A DNA stretch of 64,000 nucleotides from Pyronema omphalodes (taxonomy: Eukaryota > Ascomycota > Pezizomycetes > Pezizales > Pyronemataceae): NCBI GenBank assembly GCA_024516155.1, contig JAJJXM010000051.1:425051-489050 (forward strand). Reading direction: 5' to 3'. Below, one piece after another: positions 21,710-33,069 of this stretch. The notes under the pieces were generated by a model, which had not been told where the DNA came from, did not search any database, and saw only the letters and a program-made list of their open reading frames with translations. A program made the translations under genes and the position numbers. Every line of letters starts with the position of its first letter. Positions within the stretch are counted from its first letter, which is position 1.

Positions 21710-24700
21710 ATGTTGGATGACACCCCGAAGATACGTGATCGACTAAAACGAGGACTAAGCGATCTATTGCAATCTTCAAAACCATCACAGGACAAGCTGT
21801 CCAAGAAAACTAAAATATCCGGGACAGTGACACCCTCAGGTCCTTCGCAAACAGTAATCGAGTCCTCGTCAGTAGCCCGAAGTCAAGGTGTAATCAGCAA
21901 TGAAAGCTTTCAATCAATTTCGCCAAGTTCGCTTCGACAAACACTTGTAATGGTGACAGAGCATACGGCCGCAGATACCCGGGTCGGAAAACCAGGAAAA
22001 CAGCCACATGATTCGACGGCGACGGGTACTGTCAATTCTCGATCACTGTGGAGCAAGGCAATCGACAGCAATGACCTCAATGAGCAGCGCGAAACGCTCA
22101 AAGGCCTTGGTTTTCAAGCCAGTGCCCTTGAGTGCGTATCAGAAGCAAGGGGTTATGTTGAAGACATTCTGAAAAAGAGAAAGACAAAGACTTGGAAAAT
22201 TGACAAACTGCTCAACTGGATCGATAAATTCAAAGAGATTGGGGATATCGTCGTCCAATACGATCCCGCACATGCGGCGCTGCCGTGGGCTGCGTTTCGA
22301 CTTCTCCTCAAGGTTGATTACACCGCCAAATCTCTTACTTGGCCTAGATAATGATGCTCTACAGCTTTGCGTTGATCGGCAGAAAACGCTAGACTCTATC
22401 GTCGATGGCCTTGAGAACATTGCCGGTCTTATTCAAAGGTGCACGATTTACGAGATTGTATATCTCAGAGAAGATTCCGATGCATCGAGAAACCTCGAAA
22501 AATCCATGCTTCAGCTTTACATCGCAGTACTAAAGTTCCTTGCCAAGGCCATCGATAAGGCAAAAGGTAAGTATTTCAATCCTACAGGGCAGTACTTCAA
22601 CTAATGCTTCTTTAGAGAACCATGTCAAGGCGGTATTCACCACAGAGAATATTTTAGATTACCTTGGAAACGTAAAGAAACATGAAAGGACTGTTAAAGA
22701 TGACGCCGACGTCGTGGGAGCACAAGGTATTTGTCTACGGTGCAGTCTTGGAATGTCGAGTAGTTTTAACAAGCATTTAGCGAACTCCGATGGTTTCGAG
22801 TACCTTCGAGGGCAACTGAAGGATATGAACGACATGATTTCTCCCATGAGGCATTTGCTAGAAGGTATGCAGGATCATATGATGTCGCCACACTAGGAAT
22901 GTTCACTCACTTCAGTAGACAGCGAGAGATCTTCAATTCTGCAATGGATATCTGCCATTCCTTACAGCAGTCACCACAGGCGCATCAGTGAAGGGCGCCT
23001 TGAAGGCACTGGGGAGTGGCTTTTTGAGAGGCCAGAGTACAATGAGTGGCTGTCATCCAACGAGTCCAAGCTGTTATTATTACGGGGAATTCGTAAGTCA
23101 TCATACGCCTCGTTCGTTTGGATGGTTCTTGTCTTACCATACGAATTATTTAGCTGGAGCCGGTAAAACATATATAGCGTAAGCAATGATACCCTCCCCC
23201 CTTCCCCACCCCCCCCCCTCCCCCTCACCCCCACCACCACCACCACCTCCCCCTCGTCCTCTCCTCCTCCTCCTCCATCCCTCAAATGATGCTATTGAAG
23301 GTGTGCATATCTAACGTATGATGGATTTAGCTCAAAAGTTATTGATTGCCTGCAGCCGGGTACTGCGGGGACAAACTTTGCCTACTTCTATTGCAATCGA
23401 GCCGAAGAAAATCGTCGAGAGCCGGAAAGCATCTTGCAAACTATAATCCAGCCAGAGCTCCCCACGGTCCGTCCAGGACTGCGGACTGGACCGGACTATA
23501 TGGTGTAGTCCAGTCCAGTCCGATGTTTTCAAGGACTGCGGCCATGTAGTCCGGTCCAGGTTTCGAAAAAAAAAGACTGGACCGGACTGCAGGTGACTGC
23601 AGGACCGCGGGTTTCTCGCTTATCCCTAAGCACTAGTGGGTCGGGAGTAGCAACCGCCGCTAATAGCGAGCTGACCACCAGAGAGGCCGCTTGCCGGTCA
23701 ACAAAGGTGAAGCTAGAATCCTCCGGTGCAAAAGTTTTATCTCGACACGTGTTTGCCTCCACCACTGGGTAGTCCTGATGATTCTCTTGGTACTCCATAT
23801 GTAAAGAGTCTTCCAAATAAATCGTGCCGTGACCACCCCCCGCCCCCCCTTTCCCATCGCAGTGAAGCTTTTCCCATCTAGGCCTGCCAGTAATTGGCCC
23901 TTCCCATCCATCGCATCTGTTTCTTTTTTGTTTACGAGACCAATGAACCTCAATTGTTTACAATTTTCCTGTTCTTTACAGGAAATTTGGGAAAATGGGG
24001 AAACATTAGCAAAGGTAATCATGAAACCTTTGGCAATTCATTGGGATTACTTAGGTCTGCTCTGAGATCGCAGTGATCAATTCTTGTAGAGAAAGATTAT
24101 AATAAGAATCACTGTTGAAATTTCTGCGCGCTCAAAAACTAAAACTGCAGTCACCCACGGTCACCCATGGTCACCTGCGAGTGATTTTGTGTGACCTTAT
24201 GGTCACCTACGGTCACCCACAGGCGGTCCAGTCCACCGTGTAAAAATGACTGCCAGTCCCAGTCCAAGCACCGGACTGGACTGTGATATGTGGTCCAGTC
24301 CGGTCCGTAGCCAGGACTGGACCGGACGGACCGTGGGGAGCTCTGAATCCAGCAGCTTGTGCAGTGTGGTTTTCATGACAAAAGACTGGCAAGGCCAGTT
24401 GTTGATGTGTACCGAGACCGGAAGATCAAGGGACAAACTTCATCACCGCTCAGCTTTGCAGAAAGCCAAGGACTCCTCGTTCAACTCACAGATATGTACC
24501 CTGAGACCATCATTTGCATAGACGCCCTGGACGAGGTTGCAGAGGATAAGCGAATTCATCTTCTGAAGGCCCTGAATGCGGTCATCGCAACATCCAAATC
24601 TCTGGTCAAGATTTTCGCAACGACTCGAATGGATCCTGACATTGTCGCGCAGTTCGGGATCTTTTCCAGGATAGAGTTGCAACCCGACGACAATGTCAAC

Positions 24701-26584
24701 GACATCAACCAGTTTATTGCAAAAGGAGTCATGCGAGTTATCGAGGATCGTGAACTGCTGGATGGTAAGATATCCGACGAGCTTAGAAGTGAAATATGTG
24801 AAATGCTTTGTAAGCGATCGAAAGGGATGTGAGTTTACCATACCATTTTATTTCATCCTGAGGGCGATAGAAGCTAATCGACAAATTCTAGGTTCCAACT
24901 GGCGGCGCTTCACATCACTTTCCTCTGCCGACTATGCAGCGAAGATGATGTGAGACGCAGATTGCCGACTATTCCAAAGACGCTAGAGGATGCCTACAGC
25001 GAGATCTACCGCGAAATTACTTCTCAGGAAGGCAGTGGTCCTCGACTAGCGCTCAACGCTTTTCGGTGGATTAAATATTCATACGAACCGCTACCATCGA
25101 AAACCCTGCTTGACGCAATCTCAGTGGAAGACGGAAGGTCGGGGGAGTTCCCTCGTCAGACCTCAATACATCCGAATACTTTATTGAAGATATGCCGAAA
25201 TCTCCTCATTTTTGACAAAGATCTCGATGTTTTCCGCTTTGCGCATCTATCAGTGGAGGAGTTTCTGGATACTCAGCTCGAACTCAACGAAGCAAATTCT
25301 CACGCCGTAATAGCGCCGGTGTGCCTTTCACTGTTGTGCACCCAGGACTCCTGGGATAGTTATCCGCAAGTAAAAATCCGAGAAGGAGATTACCGAAATC
25401 GTCACCTGTTGTCGTACTCCGTAGTATTTTGGCCCTGGCACTTCTCGCACTGCACAGACGTACATGACTGGCAAACCCTCACGACACTTTGGAATGCATT
25501 TAGTGCCGAGAGCAATTACCAGAAATGGCTCAGCTATCATGGTCAGTCGGTGAAGACTTACGATTGGGATGAAGGAGTTGGCTTCTGGCGTAGAGTCTGG
25601 CACTGGCAAAGAGGAGCCCATGATCTCGTCTCCTTGGTCTGCGTGTTTGGGTTGAGTATGATGTTGACGTCGGTACTCGAGTCGAGTGGCAATGACATAA
25701 AGGCCGACTTGAGCAAGTTCCTTCGCATATTATCACATCTTGGAGACCTCGAAATGATGTCATTACTGATTGACAATGGGGCTGACGTTCACGGCTCCGA
25801 TGAGGACGGCAGGACACCGCTGCATCACGCATCATCCGCCGGGCATGAGGGGTTGGTCAAACTGCTCATTGAAGGGGGCTTCGATATCTCGGCCATCGAT
25901 CAGGACCGAAGGACACCGCTGCATTACGCATCTGAGGAGGGTCATGAGGAGGTGGTCAAACTGCTCATTGACAAGGGCTTCGATGTCTCGGCCATCGATC
26001 AGGATGGAAGGACACCGCTGCATTACGCATCGTCTGACGGGAATGAGGGGATGGTAAAACTGCTCATTAACAGGGGCGCTGTTTTGTCGGCCATTGATAA
26101 GTACGGATGGACACCGCTGCATCGCGCATCGTTCGAGGGGTATCAGAAGGTGGCCCAACTGCTCATTGATATGGGCGCCGATGTCTCGGCCATGGTTCAG
26201 GAGGGAAAAGCACCGCTGCATTATGCATCACGGAGGGGGCATAAGGAGGTGGCCAAACTGCTCATTGATAGAGGCGCCGATATCTCGGCCATCGACAAGA
26301 ACGGAAAGACACCGCTGCATTACGCATCTCGGGGGGGGCATGAGAAGGTGGTCCAACTGCTCACTGACAGGGGCGCCGATATCTCAGCCATAGATAAGGA
26401 CGGATGGACACCGCTGCATCATGCATCGTGGAGACGGCATGATGGGGTGGTCAAACTGCTTAAGGAGAGATGCGCCGTTTGTCGAGAGCAGGTGGAATCA
26501 GAGTTAGGATATCAATGGAAGTCAGTGTTGCAATTGGAATTGGGGTCGGAATCAGAGGCAGAGACGGAAAATTTGGACGGGTAG
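21710..26584 (+). pseudogene. NLR-A: NACHT-ankyrin NLR-type receptor, full-length gene interrupted by a hAT-like element
   Basis: Eight exons: 21710-22312, 22365-22566, 22616-22726, 22781-22864, 22916-23092, 23154-23178, 23331-24828 (with the insertion) and 24892-26584. Without the 893-bp element and one 8-bp duplicate, exon 7 is 597 nt, all phases fit and the product is 1163 residues. It has an N-terminal helical domain of the NACHT-ankyrin family (LWSKAI.. through IGDIVVQYDPAHAALPWAAFRLLLK), a P-loop GIPGAGKT, a Walker B ICIDALDE, a winged-helix-like region (WIKYSYEPL, FRFAHLSVEEFL) and seven 33-residue ankyrin repeats from about 25756. Such proteins are fungal STAND NTPases, inferred to sense non-self. 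With the element present the frame stops at 23506-23508, leaving about 459 residues. The intron 1 donor (GTTGAT) is weaker than in NLR-D (GTCAGT). Confidence 0.85.
23453..24345. mobile_element. Non-autonomous hAT-like DNA transposon inserted in NLR-A exon 7
   Basis: 893 bp with perfect terminal inverted repeats beginning CAGAGCTCCCCACGG (22 bp in all) and flanked by the 8-bp duplication AATCCAGC at 23445-23452 and 24346-24353. An 8-bp duplication and CAG termini are the hallmarks of hAT elements. Subterminal DNA is rich in GGACTGG/CCAGTCC near both ends and carries five or more GGTCACC motifs (24150-24225), typical of transposase-binding repeats. No convincing transposase could be read; a 120-codon minus frame at 23660-24022 is not recognisable. 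Removing the element plus one duplicate restores the reading frame found in the paralogs. Confidence 0.9.
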
Positions 26585-26839
26585 GCGCGGACGTTTTAGG
26601 CTGTGTTTTGAGATCTAATTTGTTCCAATCTGATTTATGATGGATTATTTACCATATTTTAGCTTTTCATTTGTAAAGGTTGTTATTATGATGTTTTTTT
26701 TTTTGAAACTGGCTACTAGTTCCTATTACTCTGCGTGATATTATCCTTATGTTAAGCCCAATTTCACTGTACCTCCACAACTGCGGTATTAGAAATTTTA
26801 GTGATCAATTTTTGAGTAGCAGAGACCCTACATTTAGAC

Positions 26840-27072
26840 ATTGTCGATTTGATTTGATTTGATTTTCTTGAACGTTCCCAACCTTAAGGTTATGACGTAT
26901 GCCACAGTCTATTTACATTTCGAGGCTCCAGCTGTTACCTTGGAATCTCGCTGGGATCCGCCCCAGAGCGTACTTCATTTCTTGGGCCTGTTGCCACCTC
27001 TCTTCCTCCTGCTGGTTTTCATTCTCGTCGTTACATTTTGGAGCCCTGTTTGCTCTTTTCCCTCCCGGATTT
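26840..27072 (+). repeat. Dispersed repeat R1, copy 1 (downstream of NLR-A)
   Basis: Begins with GATTT pentamers, then AACGTTCCCAACC.TAAGGTTATGACGTATGC and ends near TTTTGGAGCCCTGTTTGCTC. It is repeated inversely at 50960-51200 and more distantly at 37770-37990. It contains a 60-70 codon hydrophobic frame in two copies, with no known domain. Confidence 0.75.
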
Positions 27073-28999
27073 AGACATTGTTATCTTTGAGTCATGGATG
27101 GACATATTTCCGGTAGTCAGTTCAAAGTGAAAAAGCTTAGCAGGTCTGATTGTAGAGAGATAATATGGATCACTCGGCGGTGGGACTATACGAGTGATAG
27201 ATCATGAAGATTCCGAAGCGGTCCTTCCTCCATATTCAGGGTGGAATAGCTGAATAACCCAGTTTACAGTAAACGAGATAAAATATTTCTACCGAAAATC
27301 AGAAAAAGAATCACAATTGCTCAATGTTTTGGTGTTCAAGAGAGGATTGTAAGTTTGGCCGAAATCATGAATTACTCTCCCACGAAATCGAAAGAATGAT
27401 AAGGATTCGAATATATATGAATAAATAATCAGACGACCAGCATTGCAACTCAAATTTGCCAAGAAAAAAATCAAACACAGACGCGTGGAAATAATAATAC
27501 ACACAGAGAAGAAAAGGAAACAGAAAAAAAGAACCGAGGAAGCTTCGTTTCGTCTAGTGAAGTCTCACGTGCCTTATTAGCGTCATGGCCGTGCCTGACT
27601 GAAATGTAACATGGTTAGCGTAGACTCTAGAGGGTTATGCCCTCACTATCTGTTAGGGTTGACGAAGGTTATAAACCTGTACTTGATTCGTCATACTGGA
27701 ATAGGGAATTAAGCGTCGTAGCTATATGTGAGTTTCCCAGTCTCGGGAAGATTAAACGCAGCTATCACTCCGCGCCGTAAGTTAAAAGAATGGTATCAAA
27801 TTTCACCATTTCTTTGCGCATTCCACATGAATTATGCAGCCTGTGGCGTTACTTTGCCAATGTCGGCCAGTGGGGCAAGGAGTTCTCGCGACACTGATGC
27901 GATGCTGTCACGATGTGATTCCCTAAGACCTCGCCGCAACCCTATTGTAGCGCACAATTTTGGTGCTACACAACACAACGCAATCAACAAAATCAACACC
28001 GTGGTACCCAGGAAATCCCGTCAGAAAACTGCGAAACCATTATCTCGACCCTCGAATCTGGAATCAAAGAACAAGTCGTGAGTTTATCAGCAGAGCAGCC
28101 GTAGGCACAATAGTCATGGACGACCGCACTATGGTGTTACATCAGTATCTAGACTCCAGGGTCCCGATATGCATGTCACCATTTTTCTAGCACACGGCTG
28201 GCTCTCAGTGGGTAACCGTTCAAAGCACTAATAAAAAACCCCCCTTGAAATGGATGGCTTCAGAAATTTCACGAGATCAAAAGATAGAGGAGTTGCAAAA
28301 AAAAAAAAAAACAGAAAAGAAAAAGAAGCCTCATTCCAGGAAGCTTTCGCACGCCAGTTCACCGAACCATCCAAGCTTAATCATGACATAAGTGCAATTA
28401 GGTACATTCAACAGAAGAAATAACGGTAAATAACGGAGGTCACAAGCTTCTATGTCATATCTATAGTTGCCCATCATATAGGACAAAATGCTAGTACTCA
28501 TTCGGGGTCTTGTACCTTGATATTCTCAATATATACAATCACATTTGATACAAACTTTCAACTCACACGAGGACCGGAGGCAGGCAGTTATAAAGAATAT
28601 GCATAGACTATATAGCAAATTACTCGCCAAATCAACAATCTACGTAGCTAAAATACAAACACTCGCTGCTTTGCCTTGGGTATCCCTACAGGTTTTCCAA
28701 TTCCCACTCCGCAAAGATACCCCTACACCCCGAGACTCATGGGCAAGTATATTGACGAATAGGAGAACTGACATTTTAGGCTGTTATCGAAAAACGCTTA
28801 GGAAACCATTGGATTCATGCGCGATACTGAGTGCAAGTAGTCCTGTATCTTGATTGATACGAGTGATGCAACGTAACCACAGGTTGTAACGGGTTCCAAC
28901 TTCCAATTGGAATATGCATTATGATTCTTAAGTAAATATCTGCTTCCTAGTAATGTGCGAGTAGGAGATATCGACTATCATCCTCAGTCGCTCCCTCTT
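27073..28999. other. Gene-free stretch
   Basis: Contains repeat R2 copy 1 (27555-27680), an 8-bp stem ATCACTCG/CGAGTGAT around 27170-27200, an A run near 28295-28310 and short unsupported frames. I see no recognisable gene, tRNA or transposon terminus. Confidence 0.5.
27555..27680 (+). repeat. Dispersed repeat R2, copy 1
   Basis: The order GTCTCACGT, TTAGCGTC, ATGGTTAG.GTAGACTC.AGAGGGTTAT and GGGTTG.GAAGG is found again on the opposite strand at 36600-36720. It is a diverged inverted pair of about 120 bp separated by 9 kb. Confidence 0.6.
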
Positions 29000-31900
29000 C
29001 TACCATTCCACTCCACCCAGTCCCATTCTCCCTCTCCATCCCTCAGCCTGTTCCTGAATTCCCACCAGCACTCCCGCAGCCAACACTCGCTCTTCCTCCT
29101 CGCCCTCTAGCCCCTCTTCCGCCCATTTTATCACCTCCCCAAGTCCCTCCCACTCAATCACTCCTTCTCCAGCTATTCTCACCGCCATAAGCAATGCCAA
29201 CAATGCTTGTCTCCTGACATCCACACGTCCCCTAAGCGCCATAACCATCATCACCAACTCTGTGACCATATCCTGTCTCTCCTTAACCGCCTCTCCAGCC
29301 GCTTCTAATACCACCGCCAACGTCTCCAGCAGCAACCCCAGTAGCGTCGTCTCAGCAAACGCATTCCGTCCCCCATCACGAGAAGCTACAACAAAGCCAC
29401 CCGTGAGCGGAAAGAAAAGCCCCGCAGCCGCAACATCAACGATAGCCCTATGTACCAGTTTCGGAGCTCTCTTCTCAGCCTCCATCCTAGATGAAAACGT
29501 CCTAGAAGCACCAATCTTCAAAGCAGCCGGACCAGTCGCTTTATCAGCTGCAGAAGCTGCGATGGGACGGAGAGTGGATTGCTGTATCGAAGCAGCGAGA
29601 GAGGAGATTGACCAGGCCGCGGCGACTTTCTCGGGGAGTTTTTTCTTGTCTGGCATTGGTGGCGGAAGATCACGCCCAGCCAGTTCGCGGGCTGCAAGTC
29701 CAATGGCTGAGAGTAGAGCAGCTCGTTGAGATAAGCCGAAATCGGCGGTGTAGAATGCATGTGCACACCATCTTCCCGCGGGAATCGGGGATGTGACAAC
29801 GAGGGCTTGTAGGGCTGCTACACGGAGAGAAGAGAAATTCGGCATGCTGTAGCGGTCGTCAAGGCCAGCTAGGGCGGAGGCGAGTACTGGGAGATGGGGA
29901 GTAAGGGTTTTGAGGGGGGTGCGGCGTATAAGAGTTGAGGCATGCTGGAGAGCGAGGTGTTGATGGTCATAGGAATCGTGCGTACGAAAGAAACGAAGGA
30001 GGTCACGCAAATAAATTGGGGCGGTAGGTTTGTTACGGTTGATAGTTTCGGCGTCTTCTTCGCCGTCGGAGGGGTCAGAGTCGGGGGCAGCGTAAGGCGT
30101 GAACTCATCATCGCTGAAATCTTCCTCCTCGGGTTGTGTTACGTCCTGAATAACGGAGATGGCGGACTGTGAGACGGTATCGCTAGTGGTAGGTTTCTGT
30201 GCTTTTGGCTTTTTAGACGCCGAAGAGGTAAACAAATCTGAAATAGACCCAATTTTGTCCTCGACTGCAGTGATTGACTTCCACCATTTTGCCTCGGAGG
30301 TATCCATGTCCTCAGTTCCAAAGTCCATACGCATCTTTCCTGTGTCAACTAGCGATGAGAAGCACTCGCCAACCAGCATACCCAGCCAGCGAGCGCGGTG
30401 TGAGGAGGCAGCTAGGCGGTTGGAAATTCCATTGAGGTATACCGATGAGCGTGTAAGGCTGGAGAGAAAGGAGGGGCATTGACGGTGTGCTATGCCGGCG
30501 GCGAGGAGGAGAAATTGGACGGTAACTAGATTTTATTGTCAATCCTGCATTTATGAAATTGGAAATTTCAGACATGAATACGCAAATTGGGGTGATGAAA
30601 TGAGATATTGCGAATAAAACAATGCCAATGAACGAAAAATATTTTGAGGGACAGATACGAGAAAGGAATGCAATAATGCTGGACAAATTTCAAAATGGCG
30701 GAAGTAGATAGCAGAATGAGATTCAATCGGTGACCAAATATAACGCAAATCATCCGGAAGCATTCATTTTCCAGGCCATCGGCAGCGGCCAAATCCATCC
30801 AGCACGATGGTGTAACAAAATCCACACCTACAAAATGGAAACAAAACATACCTTCTTGTCTCACTATCATCGTTCTAGCAATCCACATCTTATCCGCAAA
30901 CTGAGCAAGCAACTTTTCCGTGACCTGTCTGAAGAGTAATTCGTCCTCCTTCACCACCGCCATCACCGCTCTCCTCAACGACAGTGACTCTCCTACTCCT
31001 CCACCCGAGGATGACGCGATCCATTCTTGCAACACATCTTTGAAATCGTCGTCGTCTGAAATCACTTTACCAAGTACAGCGGTAGCAGCGGCAACTATGG
31101 GGGCATCGTCCCTGTACCAATTTTCGTCGGCTTCGTCGTAGGTGGTCGAAAGATAAGATGTAGAGAGAACACGGAGGAGGGAGGTGAGGTAGGTGCGCTT
31201 ATCATGCGCCTGTAGCAACGATCCAATTTTCTGTAAGCGCATGGATTGATCTGCCGGGGTTAATAACCGCCGATTTAGGGCTTCTATGAGAGGTTCTGAA
31301 ATGTGATGTCAGGTCATGCTTATTCCAATTACATTGGTTGGAAGAGGAATAGAGGGGATTGATATTAAAATCTCCGCAAAATGGCACGCGAGAAGAGTAA
31401 TCAATCGAGGTTACGACGGCAGATGATGCAAAGCGATGGAAACGAAACTCAAAGCCACGCCATCCCATCCAACATCTCGACCTTATCACTCGATCTTGTA
31501 CAGTAGCACAGAAAAACGTACCTGAATAACCCAACCTCAGTCCTGCTACCAGCATCCCTGTGTAAGCCTTCCACTCCTCCTCCTCAACCTCCTCCTGTCC
31601 CTGTATCTTCTCAACGGCCATCACTGCCTCCGCCAGCCCCCTCCCCAACCACGATGCAAAGTGTTTTCCATCGCCGCACCAAATTCCCCTCTCTTCTGTC
31701 TGCGTCCTGCCTATCACAGCTCCTGCCTCAGCTGTAACCCCTAGTAACCGACCACCTCCAACTAGTGCACAGAACTCTTTCCAGAGTAACATCCTCCTAG
31801 CTTCTGGTTCCTTCTCCACCAGACTCCAGATATCATGTAGAAAGCTCCTTCTCCCCAGAACTAACTGTAGAAGTGATAAGACGTCTAACAACCTTTCGCG

Positions 31901-32434
31901 TTCCACAGCTGCTTCTGTTGTCTCAGGTTTGGCAGCAGGTATGAGTGTCTTGATCCGAGCGGCAATACCACCCAACCCAGTAGGAGAAGCGAGACATTTA
32001 GCAAATAAGCTTTTCTGTTTCTTGTCAAGCACGGCCCAGCAGTCTGGTAAGGTTGTTTCGAGTAAGACTTTCGTAAGTTGCGAGTTGATTGAGGATGGTG
32101 TTTGCAGTGTTGTACGAAGTTGTGACAAACACAGCAGCACCGTTTCAATTGGCGGGTTTGTGCGAAGGGCGTTAAGAATTTCGGAGGGTCCTGAACTATC
32201 GGTGATCACGGACTGCTCGGGGAGCTCGGAGATGGCAACTTTCGAGATAGTGTTCGGAGATGTCGGGCTGACCGATTCCGAGATCACTGGTGGTTTCTGG
32301 GCTGAGGGTTCACCGGCGCCGACGATGCCGACCGAGGTTATAGGGTTTGTGACGGATCGTGACGTGATAGCTGTGAGGAGAGGTTCGTCATTGCTTTTAT
32401 TTTGGGCATCGATGTTGAGTAGGAGTCCATCCAT
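29000..32434 (-). CDS. TEL2: TEL2, telomere length regulation / PIKK-stabilising HEAT-repeat protein
   Basis: Three exons on the minus strand: 32434-31522, 31295-30852 and 30525-29000, phases 1 and 1, giving 960 residues, close to the usual 900-1000. The N-terminal half is alpha-solenoid. The C-terminal TEL2 domain shows PIYLRDLLRFFRTHD-YDHQHLALQHASTLIRR, then LDDRYSMPNFSSLRVAALQALVV and DFGLSQRAALLSAIGLAARELAG. A Ser/Asp/Glu-rich acidic linker (EEEDFSDDEF..SDGEEDAE) precedes the domain, matching the CK2-phosphorylated linker known to recruit the R2TP/HSP90 machinery. TEL2 with TTI1/TTI2 stabilises TOR, ATM and ATR kinases. Introns are 226 and 326 bp. It is divergent from the acyl-CoA synthetase, with 635 bp between starts. 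Confidence 0.92.
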
Positions 32435-33069
32435 CGGAGTCGTTAGTAAAGAGCATTGGCGGAGTTGCTTCAGCTGTTGCTCGCGTTGCTTGTCATGCCG
32501 CGGGGCTCGCGTTCATCGCGTCACGTCACGTCACGCGTTCTTAGTTCCAGCAGTGGGGCAAGGCAATTGTGGGGAAGGCGTTCCGCTCGCTTCCAGTATT
32601 GCACTTTATTTGCAACAGCCACTGCAGCCAGATTTCCACTCCATGGCCAGAGCGCTTCTCTTTGTCAGGTGACACAGCTCGGTGATGTCCACGTGTCCTG
32701 TCCTGGCTTTGCTTGCCCAGCTTTGTGAATTATTTACTGCAAAATTGGTATCCGAAATGGGCGCGAAGAGCCCTGCGGCCGTCTGGCACATGAAGACTTA
32801 TGAACATCCGAGGCGATCCTCGGCGATGCCGGTGCTATAAACTTAATACAAACACACAACCAAAGACTCCCATACCTCTTGCAATAGAACGTTACTATTA
32901 CATACACCATTCGACGGCTTAACTGAGGCACCAAAGACCAAAATTAAGATTCCGACGATACCCAGAAAAGTCAAATAAATAGAAAGGCCGTGCTACTATT
33001 TCCATTGCCACCAGCAACGTCGCCACCTTGCAATCAGACCTGAGAGAGACACCCCGATACAGCTTCACC
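32435..33069. promoter_or_regulatory. Divergent promoter of TEL2 and acyl-CoA synthetase
   Basis: 635 bp between the two start codons. It contains a GTCAC-repeat cluster with two ACGTCA half sites (32518-32540), a CACGTG E-box (32690-32695) and the inverted CCGAGG/CCTCGG pair (separate entry). The pyrimidine-rich stretch before 33070 is a plausible 5' UTR. Confidence 0.6.
32808..32823. promoter_or_regulatory. Inverted CCTCGG pair, candidate FarA/FarB (CTF1) site
   Basis: CCGAGG-CGAT-CCTCGG lies about 250 bp upstream of the acyl-CoA synthetase start. CCTCGG is the established core of the fungal fatty-acid regulators FarA/FarB. The inverted pair next to a peroxisomal fatty-acid gene suggests fatty-acid induction; binding is inferred. 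Confidence 0.6.

Noticed and set aside
23529..24022. Transposase remnant inside the hAT-like element
   Set aside because: The minus frames show scattered Trp and Arg residues but none of the hAT dimerisation or DDE blocks; I treat the element as non-autonomous.
27140..27210. Hairpin ATCACTCG/CGAGTGAT as a possible small RNA gene
   Set aside because: Only 8 bp of stem, no promoter boxes or snoRNA C/D motifs; could be chance.
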